From positions 59,420-123,419 of the forward strand of contig JAIQDT010007687.1 in assembly GCA_021521415.1 (NCBI GenBank): a stretch of 64,000 nucleotides of DNA, given 5' to 3'. Position 1 is the stretch's first letter; every line of letters begins with the position of its first letter. The notes beneath the pieces are model-generated. The model ran no database searches, was not told where the DNA came from, and worked only from the letters and a program-made list of their open reading frames with translations. The translations under genes were made by a program, and so were the position numbers. This stretch comes from Bidens hawaiensis (taxonomy: Eukaryota > Streptophyta > Magnoliopsida > Asterales > Asteraceae). Of this stretch, positions 22,215 to 33,838 are shown one piece after another.

Positions 22215-23788
22215 GCTTATACGGACACATGCTTCACAGATCTAAAAATTTTCGGGTTTTATGGTGTGGTTCACCATATAGCCGAAAGGTTTTTGCTTTT
22301 GGTTACCCCTTGGTTCCTCAGGATTCTACTATACATGCATGTGATAATCTTGAAGAATTAAGTCATATGGATGATTAATCATTTTGTTTGGACAATACCC
22401 GGAACTTTCGGCTTTGTTTCTCTTGGCAGAAATTTTTGTGGGTAAGAGGGGAACCATTTTGGTCTTCTAAGACCTTGCATATTTGGATGTGCATTTGGAT
22501 GTTCATAACCTAGCCATGACCTTTGGATGTGTGTTTGTGTTGTGATTTATTCAATATTCAATTTGGTTGTAATATTCATTTATTTGGGTTTGCAATCTAT
22601 TTATTTATTTCATATTGGTTTGTAATAATAAGTAGATTAGTTGTATTTCTTTTACTAGAAGAAAATTTAATAGGATTTATTTTTTGTAAAAGAAGATGCA
22701 ACATGGTTACGGTTTTGGCTTTGGGCCTTAATGGACCTCATAGCCCAAGATGGGATTCTAGCCTAATAACCAAAGCCCAAACTTGGAGGCTTATAAAGCT
22801 AGGAGCTGAAGTTGGAGCCCAAGAGGAATCCCAAATAGAGTGGAAGAGTCACAACACAAGGTGGACACTTGTAGCATATGGATGCGGGATCAAGTGGGAG
22901 TTCACCGACACATGCCTTTGTGCATTTGGTCCCTAGAGAGGCTTTTGGCACACTTGTTTCGGTCAACAAGTGTGGCCAAGATTAGGAGGCTATGGTTATG
23001 GACTTGTGGTTGTTTATTTATGCTTGTTTGGTTGATTTATATTTTGTTTTGCATTTGGATAGTTAAAACTTAGAATCAACAACTTGCATAAAATTGGTTC
23101 CTTAAAAATCATTAGGTAATAAAATTGGTTTTATTAAAAGTTAATGATTTCATAATAAAATGGGTTTTATTAAAAGGAACTTTAAAAATTGGTTTTCGAA
23201 CAAAGTACCATACATTTGAATGCATGCAAATGCAAGGTACAAAATAGTTTTCCTATCTAGAATTTAGAAAACTTAAATCTCTTTTGAAACAAGTTTAACA
23301 CCATCCTTTTATACAACACTCGAATAACTTGGGAACTTGATGTGGGATAAAGGTCACCTAACCACATTGGAAGAAACTTGTGAGTTTGAGGTGGGTTTGC
23401 CATATTTATAGGATAAAGGTCACCTAACCGCTTGTATGTGCAAATTCACACGTGTGTGTAAGTAGGACGACTTGATTTGGAAACCATGTGAATAAGGTCA
23501 CCGAAGCATAGCGTACAAAGGTTTTGATGGGTTTAAACATGCCAACTAAACATATGATGTTTAACCGATCCCATAAAACTAGAAGTTGCAAAGGGTTGCA
23601 ATCGTCAAACGTTGACTACCTTGTTAATTCAATAGTAGGATAAAGGTCACCTAACTACCATGTGGATGTAATGTTGGGTTCTAGATTTTAATCTTTAATT
23701 ATCTTGGAGACACAAAAGCTATTAACGATTAAAATTTATTAATGATAACGAAAATACTAAAATTGAGCTTTGTTAAATTCTTTTATAG
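22215..23788 (+). other. Copia leader region with a repeated 18-bp motif
   Basis: About 1.6 kb separates the PBS from gag. ORFs at 22523-22936 and 22840-23073 have no recognisable content. GGATAAAGGTCACCTAAC occurs exactly at 23345-23362, 23411-23428 and 23639-23656, with a partial copy near 23491. Such leader repeats may serve RNA packaging or translation control; no direct evidence is visible. A 'tttttatag' before the gag ATG could be a splice acceptor. Confidence 0.5.
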
Positions 23789-24455
23789 ATGGCCGCAAAC
23801 AACGCACCTAACGAAATTATCCCACATGTGGATAATTTATCACTGAGATCCACTCTGGATAAGGATCGTCTGAATTATAACAACTTTATGGATTGGTATC
23901 AAAACTTGTGAATTGTTCTCAAGCAAGAAAAGAAATCCTACATTTTGGACGATCCTATTCCCGATGAACCTGATGTTAATGACTTGGATGCCTATGCCGA
24001 TTGGTTAAAGTACACCGAGGATTTGGTGCAAGTTTCTTGCCTCATGTTGGGAACAATGATTCCCGAGATCCAAAAGGATTTCGAGAATCATGGGGCGTAT
24101 GACATGATCACCCAGATTTAGGAAATGTTCCTTACTCAAGCTAGGGTGGAACGCTTCGAAACGGTTCGAGCGTTTCATGCATGTCGTACGGAAGAAACCC
24201 AATCTGTCTCATAATATGTGCTTATGATGAAAAGCCACATTGATCGGCTTGAACAGCTTAATTGCCCCATCTCAAGAGAGTTAGCCATGGATTTGATCCT
24301 CGATGGATTAACTAAAAGGTTTGAGACGTTCGTCATGAATTACAACATGAACGGATGGGACAGGAGCATTGGTGAGCTTCACGCAATGCTCAAGATAGTC
24401 GAAGCTGGCATGGGTAAAAAGTTTTACCCGTTCTTACGATCAATGAGGGTGGCTT
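23789..24455 (+). pseudogene. gag: Copia gag (UBN2-type), broken
   Basis: ATG at 23789 opens MAANNAPNEIIPHV, then DRLNYNNFMDWYQNL, the N-terminal signature of copia Gag. In-frame stops are TGA (23909-23911), TAG (24119-24121) and TAA (24212-24214). The frame continues as LMMKSHIDRLEQL and LDGLTKRFETFVMNYNMN. Near 24420-24455 a frameshift moves the reading to the next frame, where the zinc knuckle and protease lie. Confidence 0.9.
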
Positions 24456-25841
24456 GAAGAAGAGGCATCATCCGGAACCCAAGGCAAAGGTTGCTAGTGG
24501 TAAAGGACAAGTCAAAGGCAAGTTCAAGGGAAAGGCAAATACGGAACCCAAACCCAAGAAGCTAAAGGTTAGCGCTGAGGATCCATGCTTTGGTTGTGGA
24601 GAGATAGACCATTGGATGAGAAATTGTCCAACTTATCTCAAGGAGTTGAAAACTAAGAGGGATGCGGGGCAAACCTCAGGTACAACTTTCATGATCCATA
24701 TTGATCTTAACATTATTTATTCTAACACATGGGTATTGGATACCGGATGTGGAACTCATATATGCAATTCATTGCAGGAGTTCAAAAGAAGAAGTGATTA
24801 CAAGAAAGGAGATATTAGTCTCTTCATGGGCAACGGAGCAAAGGTTGACGTCCAAGCTCGAGGAGATTATGTTTTGAAGCTTCCAAATGGTTTGGAAGCC
24901 ATTTTGAAAAACATTTTGTATTATCCTAGTTTGACTAGGAATATTATCTCTGTTTCTTTGTTAAGACAATTTGATTATAATTTAAAGTTTGTAGACAATG
25001 GTATTTATGTTTTCATGAATGATGTCTTTTATTTTAAAGCAATGCCGTCTAATGGCATTTACGAATTAGTTCATGATAATACATCCATTGATAACTCTTT
25101 GTACCAAGCTAACACCAAAAGACTCAAATTAGATTTGAGTGAAACTTTTCTTTGGCATTGTCGCGTTGGTCACATAAACAAGGATCGCATTAATACACTT
25201 CAAAAGAATGGTCTTTTGGAATCAAATTATGATTCGTTTGATAAGTGTGAATCTTGTTTATTGGGAAAGATGACCAAGGAACCCTTTAGTGGAACTAATG
25301 AAAGAGCAAAAGACTTATTTGGTATCATACATTCGGATGTATGTGGTCCTTTTAAGACAATGACAAGAAATGGTGAAAGATACTTCATTACCTTTACTGA
25401 CGATTATAGTCGCTATGGGTATGTGTTCTTGTTAAGACACAAAGATGAAGCCTTTGAAATGTTCAAAGTCTTCCAAAATGAAGTACAAAATCAACTCAAC
25501 AAAACAATCAAAGTACTACGTTCCGAAAGAGGAGGTGAATATCTCAATGATGCGTTTCTAGAACATCTTAGGAGTTGTGGGATTATCTCACAACTTACTC
25601 CACCTGGAACACCACAACACAATGGTGCGTCCGAAAGAGGAATCGAACTTTATTGGATATGGTTCGATCCATGATGGCTAGAAGCACATTACCTCTATCA
25701 TTTTGGGGTTTCGCATTGATCTCTGCAACCCATATTTTAAATATGGCACCAACAAAGAAAGTGGAAAGGACAACTTTTGAAATATGGCATGGAAGTGTTC
25801 CATCCTTATCATATTTAAAGGTATGGGGTTGTGAGGCTTAT
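24454..25841 (+). pseudogene. pol: Copia protease and integrase, 5' part of pol
   Basis: The zinc knuckle CFGCGEIDHWMRNC is near residue 47-60 of this frame. The protease motif is WVLDTGCGTH (24730-24759), where copia proteases have DTG/DSG. The integrase zinc domain shows H-x4-H (HCRVGH) and C-x2-C (CESC). The catalytic core begins IIHSDVCGPF; the second acidic position reads RSERGGEYL, where the family has RSDRGGEY, so the aspartate is replaced by glutamate. The third is in NGASERG. A frameshift near 25640 moves the rest (RNRTLLDMVRSMM, WGFALISATHILNM, LKVWGCEAY) into another frame. The coding is then cut by the nested element exactly after the Ala-Tyr codons. The altered catalytic Asp would by itself impair integration. 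Confidence 0.92.
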
Positions 25842-27007
25842 TGATGTGTGGGTAAAAGTACATGCTTTAAGGGATTTATATTGTGTGTTTTACTTGTTTA
25901 TATGTATCGAACACAAATACTTTGATAGGTTTTATGTTTACAAGTGTGTGGAGCTTAAAGAAGCTAACTTGGAGGTTAAATAAGCTAACTTGGAGCATTC
26001 ATGATGGAGTGGAAATGAAAGTGATGATCCATGAGATGATAGAGAATTGAAATATGAATACGTGGCCGCAAACGGGGAGGACAACGGAGTTGAAACGAAG
26101 ATTTTATGAAGAAAACAATTTTGGCCTAGCAGGACCGTAAAGCAGTCATCACAGACCGTAGCTTACGGTCTGGTCTGACGGAAAATGGGTTTTTGGTTAT
26201 TTTTCTTCCATATTTATGGCCCGAAAACCCTAAGGTCGATCCCATTCAATAAGTATCAGTTTTGGGACTTCTTGGAGGCTATCTTACACCACCATAAAAC
26301 ATCCTAATCACAAGATTGATCCATGAACTTCTTCTCCAACATCATAATCAAGAACATGAAGATCAAGATGCAAGGCTCAAGGCTTCATAACCATCTCCGG
26401 GTGTAGGGTTGTGTTGCTTGTTAGGTTTTGTTTATTCTATACCTTAACATTGGATTTGTAATTGATTAATCATTCGATTAATTAATTCTCTGTGTTTGCT
26501 TTTGTGCTTAAACGGTTTTAATTAATTGATTACTTAATCTTTTATCAGTTAATTGATTTGTGGTCATCAACAATTAGGATTAAGTTCTTTCGTCATTGAC
26601 CCGTTTATCGTTAACCATATTATTGATTTTGTGTTTCAACAAGTAAAACCGATTATCAAATAGATTTTCATTTAACTTTGTCAATTGTTCGGATTCAGTT
26701 CTGACGATCAACACAGTCAATCGTTAAGTCTTTTGATTTACATATTTTATAAGGAAGCGTCCAAAGAAGTTATCAATTCCTTAACTTGTGGCAAAACCTG
26801 AACCCTGGAGTTTGGTTATTTTCATATAATTGTTTACAAACTACTTTTTAAACCGCTTGACATCGTTTGTCCGCTTAGTTAATTAATTATTAAGTATTGA
26901 ACTTGATTGGCACTTTCCACTGATTCCCTGTGGATTCGACACCTTACTTGCCCTAGCTAGTAAAGGTATTTTACAAATTTTTTTGATTGACCTTTCGACA
27001 TCGATCA
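25842..27007 (+). repeat. 5' LTR of the nested non-autonomous element
   Basis: It matches 30680-31873. One dyad AGACCGTA-GCT-TACGGTCT lies at 26153-26171, about 40 bases before a TATA-like TATTTATGG (26211). It carries a small duplication ('gaagctaacttggaggttaaataagctaac') near 25960-25995 absent from the 3' LTR. Confidence 0.92.
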
Positions 27008-27010
27008 AAA

Positions 27011-27028
27011 TGGCGCCGTTGCCAGGGA
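27011..27028 (+). other. Primer-binding site, tRNA-Asp type
   Basis: TGGCGCCGTTGCCAGGGA starts three bases after the LTR end. It is the site commonly described for Athila-like elements, differing at one base from the usual TGGCGCCGTTGCCGGGGA. Confidence 0.88.
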
Positions 27029-27139
27029 ATCAACGCACAAAGTGCTAGCTTAGCTTAGTTTTAAATTTTTGTTTTTAATTGTTTCTTCGTTGATTTTACG
27101 CTTGGTATTTGTGTGTCTTATGTGTGTAGGTAACTCAAG

Positions 27140-28507
27140 ATGACGTGGAGTTGGGTCTATGACCCACATGAAGGATATAAGGCCGTGGAGGACGATGACT
27201 CGTACCGTACACATTCATATCATGGCCCACCTTCACCTAACTCTCAAGGCTTCTACGAGTCAGATAACCAAAGGAGATTCAACCAACAGGGTCGCAACAT
27301 GCGGTACCAAAATTATTCGTCGCCTCAATCTGATTATAAGGGTTATTTTGGGTCAACAACAGGTAACCATGAAAACTCGTATCAAAGCAGTTCTCAATCT
27401 CAAAAGAGAATTAAATGTTACCAGTTTGAGGATGATTCGGAGTATGATAGTGAAGGGTCCGATACGCCAACTTTTGTAAGTTATCAAGAGGAGGAGGACT
27501 ACTACTACCATGAACATCCTCAACCAATATACGAGGAGGACCCTCAATATTATAATCATGGTGGTACGTATCAAAGGAATTATCAGCAAGATCAAGAAGA
27601 TTCCTCGAGTAACAAAGAAGAGTATTGGAAAGACGTTATGGATTTTCTTAAGGAAATGAAGAGAGATCAAGAAGCTCACAATTAGGTTTTAAATCAGAGG
27701 TTAGAACTTCAAGAAACTTATAATGCTGCCCAAGATGAACTGATGAGTCAACTATTTGAAGATGTGGCCCAAATGAAACGAAATCGGGAGCAGTTGGCTA
27801 GTGGTGCCATGGTTGATGAGGAAGTGATAGAAGAGGCTCGTGATCTTTCAGAGAATGAATGTGAGGATCTGGTTTTGAAGAATAATACCACACCAATTCC
27901 TCTTGTTACCGAAGAGCCAATGAATGCATCAGTTGTGGTTGATGATGAGGATATAAAGGGGGAGAGTTCGGATCTTTTGTGGCATGAAGTTGAATGTTTA
28001 GACCCGATTGAAGACATAGTAACCTTTAAACAACCGGTGACTGAAGTAACCCAGGTGAATCCCAGTCGTTCTCCCATTTTGGTCACGCATATAAACGAAG
28101 ATTGGGGTGATGGTGCAAGTTCAAAGAAGAGGAAAGTGAGTTTGGAAGACCTTGAACAAAATATGGTGAAGTCGCCTTGTATTCGGTTTACACACATGTC
28201 CACCACAGAGAAGAAGGTATGGGCACAAAATTTTAATTACCGAGCATACACGGGGAATTCGGTGGGAAAATGTTTAGTTCGACCACGATCGAATCCTAGT
28301 GTTTTAATCTCAAGAAAGTGGGTGCAGGATCGATGTGTGAACTACCGAGCATATGTGGGAAACGTTGAAGGTAAATGTGCATTCATACCGGCACGCTTTA
28401 GTTCATTAGACTTGATGAATATGAAAGAGGAAACATAGTTGAGGCAACCTAACTACCGAGCTTATATGGGAAATTTGGTAGGTAAATGTTCCATTAGACC
28501 TCCATAA
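27140..28507 (+). pseudogene. Unfamiliar retroelement protein with three NYRAYxGNxxGKC repeats
   Basis: One frame runs from ATG at 27140 to TAA at 28505-28507, with TAG at 27683-27685 and 28436-28438. The N-terminal half is rich in Tyr, Gln, Ser and acidic residues (MTWSWVYDPHEGYK, then YQEEEDYYYHEHPQP), ending in EYWKDVMDFLKEMKRDQEAHN. The middle is acidic with a predicted helix (MSQLFEDVAQMKRNREQL). The C-terminal part repeats N-Y-R-A-Y-x-G-N-x-x-G-K-C three times, at 28235-28273, 28340-28378 and 28451-28489, the last after the second TAG. There is no zinc knuckle, protease or pol motif. I do not recognise the protein. It occupies the gag position of a pol-less element and could be a Gag-like carrier or an RNA-binding protein. 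Confidence 0.6.
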
Positions 28508-30679
28508 CCGCTCAATCAGGTAACGGTCCGGATGAAGACCTTAACAAAAACTTAGCGCTAATCGGGAGGCAACCCGGATTTTATTTTCAGTTTGTATGTT
28601 ATTTTATTTTATTAGTTCGTTTAACCATTTTATTTCAAGTGTACCACTGTAGCAAAAGTCAAGTGTGGGGATGCCACACGGAAAAGTCGGAGTTTTATAG
28701 TGTTTCGGTGAAAGAATTTTAAGTTACGAGGTTTCGGATATCCTTAGGGCTTTCATGTTCCTTTTGCTATGGTTGATTCAGGTACATGTATATTTTTGTT
28801 GTATTTGAACTTTGTGGGTGTAGTTCACTATAAACCCTCATGAGACCTTACTCGTCCACCCGGGATACCGGGGGGTTTAAAGGGCTTGTTGCATATGCTA
28901 AATGCAATCGTGATTCCTACGAAAGTGAGTTAGGTCTTTTAACATTTTTACTCGTTTAACAAATTTAATTATGAAATTTATTTAATTCGGCTTGGTAATT
29001 ATAATCAACAGTTTTGCAAACAGTTTAAAAGGCATATTCTAATATTGTGAGAAGCATGCTTCTACAGTGTGAGAGTTTGCAGATATAGTTGAGTGATTTG
29101 AGGAGACAGGTTCATCTGGAGCAAGCACGAGTGCACACGAGTTACCGGTATCAGATGATTTCGTTTTCATAATTTTCTTTGTTTTATTAGTTGCGTTGTT
29201 AAAAGTGTAATTGTTTAAATTGTTATGACCATCACATTAAGCCCGGTTTTAAAATTAAAAAATAAATAATAAGCAGTAATTTTTAACCCCGTCCTCGTTA
29301 ATTGTTGTTCTTTTAAAAGTTATATTTTTAAACATTGAGGACAATGTCAACCTCAAGTGTGGGGATGGGGGGGGGGGGGGGGGAATTGAAATTTTTGGCC
29401 TTAGAGTACCTTGTTTGTGCGCAAAAGCCGGAATTGTAACTTGTTAATTGTTAGTATTAATGCCAAGTAGAGGTCTTTGGTCGTGGTCAGTTTTTAAGTT
29501 TCTCGAAAGTCTTCCCATGCAAATGTTTTTCAAAAAGAAAAATTAAAATGGACCGTTTAGATAGGGATAACGAGTCATGGGGACAGGTACACATGTTTCA
29601 TGTCGGCAGCCTAATTCCTCCGGTACGTGTGTAAGATTTGCCTTATATATAATACACATATAATATATAGTATATACACATGTCATTTGAGTGCCATTAT
29701 CGAGAGTAACCGGTATGTCCATGATATCTAGAACTTGGTTGTCTCATGCATTTCGAGATCTTAATACCACCACCTGTATGGAGAAATAAAACTGTAGAAA
29801 ACCACTTTATATTGGCCTTACATATTAAAAAATAAAATAATACTCTATACCCTACATTATCCCTTAGGAGCCAAGTTTGTGCCTTTTCCCTTTCGTTTGT
29901 TTAAACCCACATTACAAGCCGTGTTTGCCTTGGCCTTTTGTTTTAACCCTGTGGATGAAACTTGGTATGTTAAGAGTTGTATTTAAGTTGTTTGTCGAGC
30001 ATAGTACACAATATACTTATGTCTCGGGTCATTTGTTTGTTATATTGATGTTAGTTTTTGTTTAAAAGAAAGAAAAAGAAAATAAAATGAAAAAGAGAAA
30101 AAATAAGAAAAGAAAAATCAAAGCAAAACTCAAAAAGAGTTCGTGTTTAAAGTTGTTATTTTCGTAAATAATAGTTAGTGAGTTTGTTTGTTGGTGTCAA
30201 TAAATTGGGTTTCATCCACCATAAGTCACTAAATAAATCCACTTCCACACCCTAACCTAAGCCACAGCAAAACCCTTTGTTCTTTTCTCTATGAAACCGA
30301 TGGGTAACGGGTGGAGATATGACTTGCTCCCAAGCTTATTACATTGTGTTCATACTTGGTATTGAGGGTAGAGAGATACTAGCACATTTTTTGCTGGTAC
30401 AGATATTAAACCGAGAGGAGAGATTTTATATTATGAGGGGTATGAACATGTGTGCCTTAACCGGAAACAAAGTACACTCGTTTGGGCGGTTTCATAGTTT
30501 TAAAATGTATCATTAAATTATTTGGTGGGTTATCAACCTTGACAGCGTTAGTTCTTGGGAATTGGATATGACCTTATACCTTACTAGTATTAATAGTGAT
30601 AATTGATGAACCGTCGATCGAGGTGTATGTGTTGCATGAGAGTTTTCTTAAGGGCAAGCAAATGATAAGTGTGGGGATG
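28508..30679 (+). other. Long noncoding 3' part of the nested element
   Basis: The block has no convincing ORF. The polypurine-type string CAAGTGTGGGGATG or AAGTGTGGGGATG occurs three times (about 28661, 29353 and 30667); only the last abuts the LTR. A run of 17 G lies at 29367-29383, and a 'ttgaggacaatgt' motif precedes it, as in Athila elements. Confidence 0.75.
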
Positions 30680-31873
30680 TGATGTGTGGGTAAAAGTACA
30701 TGCTTTAAGTGATTTATATTGTGTCTTTTACTTGTTTATATGTATCGAACACAAATACTTTGATAGGTTTTATGTTTACAGGTGTGCGGAGCTTAACGGA
30801 GCTTAAAGAAGCTAACTTGGAGCATTCATGATGGAGTGGAAATGAAATTGATGATCTATGAGATGATAGAGAATTGAAATACGAAGACGTGTCCGCAAAC
30901 AGGAAGGAAAACGGAGTTGAAACGAAGATTTTATTAAGAAAACATTTTTGGCCTAACAGGACCGTAAAGCAGTCATCACAGACTGTAGCTTACGGTCTGA
31001 CCGTAAGCTACGGTGGCCAGACCGTAGCTTACGGTCTGGTCTGACAGAAAATGGGTTTTTGGTGATTTTTCTTCCATATTTAAGGCCCAAAAACCCTAAG
31101 GTCGATCCCATTCAATAAGTATCAGTTTTGGGACTTCTTGGAGGCTATATTACACCACCATAACACATCCGAATCACAGGATTGATACATGAACATCTTC
31201 TCCAACATCATAATCAAGAACATGAAGATTAAGATGCAAGGCTAAAGGCTTCATAACCATCTCCAGGTGTAGGGTTGAGTTTCTTGTTAGGTTTTGTTTA
31301 TTCTATACCTTGACTTTGGATTTGTAATTGATTAATCATTCGATTAATCAATTCTCTGTATTTGCTTTTGTGCTTAAACGGTTTTAATTAATTGATTACT
31401 TAATCTTTTATTAGTTAATTAATTTGTGGTCATCAACAATTAGGATTAAGTTCTTTCGTCATTGACCCGTTTATCGTTAACCATATTATTAATTTTGTGT
31501 TTCAACAAGTAAAACCGATTATCAAATAGATTTTCATTTAACTTTGTCAATTGTTCGGATTCAGTTCTGACGATCAACACAGTCAATCGTTAAGTCTTTT
31601 AATTTACATATTTTATAAGAAACCGTCCAAAGAAGTTATCAATTCTTTAACTTGTGGCAAAACCCGAACCCTGGAGTTTGGTTATTTTCATATAATTGTT
31701 TACAAACTACTCTTTAAACCGCTTGACATCGTTTGTCCGCTTAGTTAATTAATTATTAAGTATTGAACTTGATTAGCACTTTCCACTGATTCCCTGTGGA
31801 TTCGACACCTTACTTGCCCTAGCTAGTAAAGGTATTTTACAAATTTTTTTGATTGACCTTTCGACATCGATCA
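30680..31873 (+). repeat. 3' LTR of the nested non-autonomous element
   Basis: It matches 25842-27007. It carries an expansion of the U3 dyad (30981-30998, about 30998-31014, 31019-31037), whereas the 5' LTR has only one. TATTTAAGG at 31077-31085 is the TATA-like box. Confidence 0.92.
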
Positions 31874-31878
31874 CTTAT

Positions 31879-33838
31879 GTTAAGAACAACACCCAAAACA
31901 AACTTGAAAGACGATCCACTAAGTGTATCTTTGTAGGATATCCCAAAGATTCGATGGGATATTATTTCTAAAACCCAAGCGAGTATAAATTGTTTATTGC
32001 TCGAAAGGCTGAGTTCTTGAAAAGAAGATTACTTATGGAAGGAACTTAAAGAACTGTGGAACTCGAGGAGGATCGAGAACCACAAGCCGATACACGTTTG
32101 GTTGACACTAGCAATCATCAAGAGGTTGTTGAGAATTATCAAATGGTTGATCAAAAGACACAAAACATTCGCAAATCTAGTAGAATTAGCACCCCACCTG
32201 AAAGATATGGATTTTTCATGATGGATGCTATGTGGTAGATTCTGATGAACCCACCACATTCCGAGATGTAATGTCACAATCTGATTGTGATAAATGGTTT
32301 GTTTGTTCCCCAAGTATGGACTTGGTTGTACCACCTCTAAATTCCAAACTAGTTGGAAGTAAATGGGTTTTCAAGAAGAAAACTGATATGCATGGAAACT
32401 TGGATACTTATAAAGTTAGACATGTAGCAAAAGGTTTTACTCAAACTCAAGGGGTTGATTATGATGAAACTTTCTCGCCCGTGGCGATGCTAAAGTCGAT
32501 AAGGATATTGTTTGCCATAGCCGCAGATGTCAAAACTGCTTTTCTAAATGGACACCTTGAGGAAGATGTCCATATGGTTCAGCCTGAAGGTTTTGTCGAT
32601 CCCAACATCCTAATAAAGTATGCAAGTTAAAGAAGTCAATCTATGGATTGAAACAAGCATCTAGAAGTTGGAATCACTGTTTTGATGATGAAGTTAAGAA
32701 ATTTGGATTCATCAAAAACGCTGATGAAGCTTGTGTTTATAAGAAATCTAGTGGGAACATCATCACCTTTCTGGTATTATATGTCGATGACATACTGCTA
32801 TTTGGAAATGACATTCCAACCTTGGAGGGTGTAAAAGCCTGGCTTGGAAGTTGTTTTTCCATCAAGGATCTTGGTGAAGCCGCCTATATTCTGGGAATAA
32901 GAATCTATAGGGATAGATCAAGGCGGTTGTTAGGTTTGAATCAAAGTGCATACATTGACAAAATCTTGAAAAGGTTCAAGATGGACAACTCTAAGAAAGG
33001 TTTGGTACCTATTCAAAGAGGAACAATATTGAGTGCTTCTCAATTTCCAAGCTCAAAGGATGAGCAGGACAAAATGAATGGAATCCCATATGCATCTGCT
33101 ATATGATCCATCATGTATGCCATGATATGCACGAGACTGGATGTGTCATGCACTTTGAGCATGACAAGTAGATACCAACAAAATCCGAGAGCAATCCATT
33201 GGATGGCGGTTAAGAGCATATTGAAACACCTTAAGAGGACTAAGGATATGTTTCTAGTATATGGCTCTAGTGAGGAGGAACTCGTTGTAAAGGGTTACAC
33301 GATTGCGAGTTTCCAAACTGATCGAGATGACTCTCGATCACAATCGGGATATGTATTCATTTTAAATGGTGGTGCTGTCTCTTGGAAGAGCACAAAACAA
33401 GATGTGGTAGCGTTGTCCACCACTGAATCTGAATACATCGCCGCCTCATTGGAAGCTCAAGAAGCTGCATGGATTAGAAAGTTCGTGGCCCATCTTGGGG
33501 TAGTCCGTACCATTCAGGACCCTCTAGAAATCTTTTGTGACAACGAGGGTGCGATTGCTAAAATCATGGAACCCCGTGCAAATCCAAAGACAAGGAACAT
33601 TGAGCGGAGATTCAACTACATAAGGGATGAAGTTGAAAAAGGAAAGATATGTATTCACAAAGTTCACACTGATCAAAACATTGCGGATCCACTCACGAAG
33701 CTCCTTGAAAGGCCGAAGCATGAGGGTCATATTTGTGCCTTAGGACTTCGATATTCTAGTGATTGGATTTTATCAAATTTTGTATTTGGATATCGTAACA
33801 ATGTTATTTTGACTCAATCATATGATTATGGTTTATGA
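31879..33838 (+). pseudogene. pol: Copia integrase end, reverse transcriptase and RNase H
   Basis: Reading resumes after the nested element with NNTQNKLERRSTKCIFVGYP. A stop-rich linker follows (LEEDREPQADTR). RT begins at 32232: GSKWVFKKKTDMHGNL, VRHVAKGFTQTQGVDY. About ten codons normally between IAA and DVKTAFLNG are absent. The catalytic YVDD is at 32780-32791, and LGIRIYRD follows. RNase H (33113-33838) shows SRSQSGYVFILNGGAVSWKS, LSTTESEYIAA and FCDNEGAI, with the D and E of the active site present. Stops at 32628 and 33104 and a frame change near 32630 break it. The protein would copy the RNA into DNA; this copy cannot. Confidence 0.93.

Larger units (their letters stand above)
25842..31873 (+). 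mobile_element. Non-autonomous LTR retrotransposon (LARD-like), TSD CTTAT
   Basis: It starts TGATGTGTGGG, ends ATCGATCA, and is flanked by identical CTTAT (25837-25841 and 31874-31878). LTRs of 1166 and 1194 bp surround a 3.67-kb interior with a near-perfect tRNA-Asp-type PBS. A single ORF is present and no protease, RT or integrase. The LTR and PBS style is that of Athila-like gypsy elements, so enzymes from such an element probably mobilise it. It is the innermost insertion of the nest and therefore the youngest of the four. Confidence 0.95.

Noticed and set aside
27353..28206. Minus ORFs opposite the nested element's protein
   Set aside because: The plus frame carries the conserved three-fold repeat; the minus frames are shadows.
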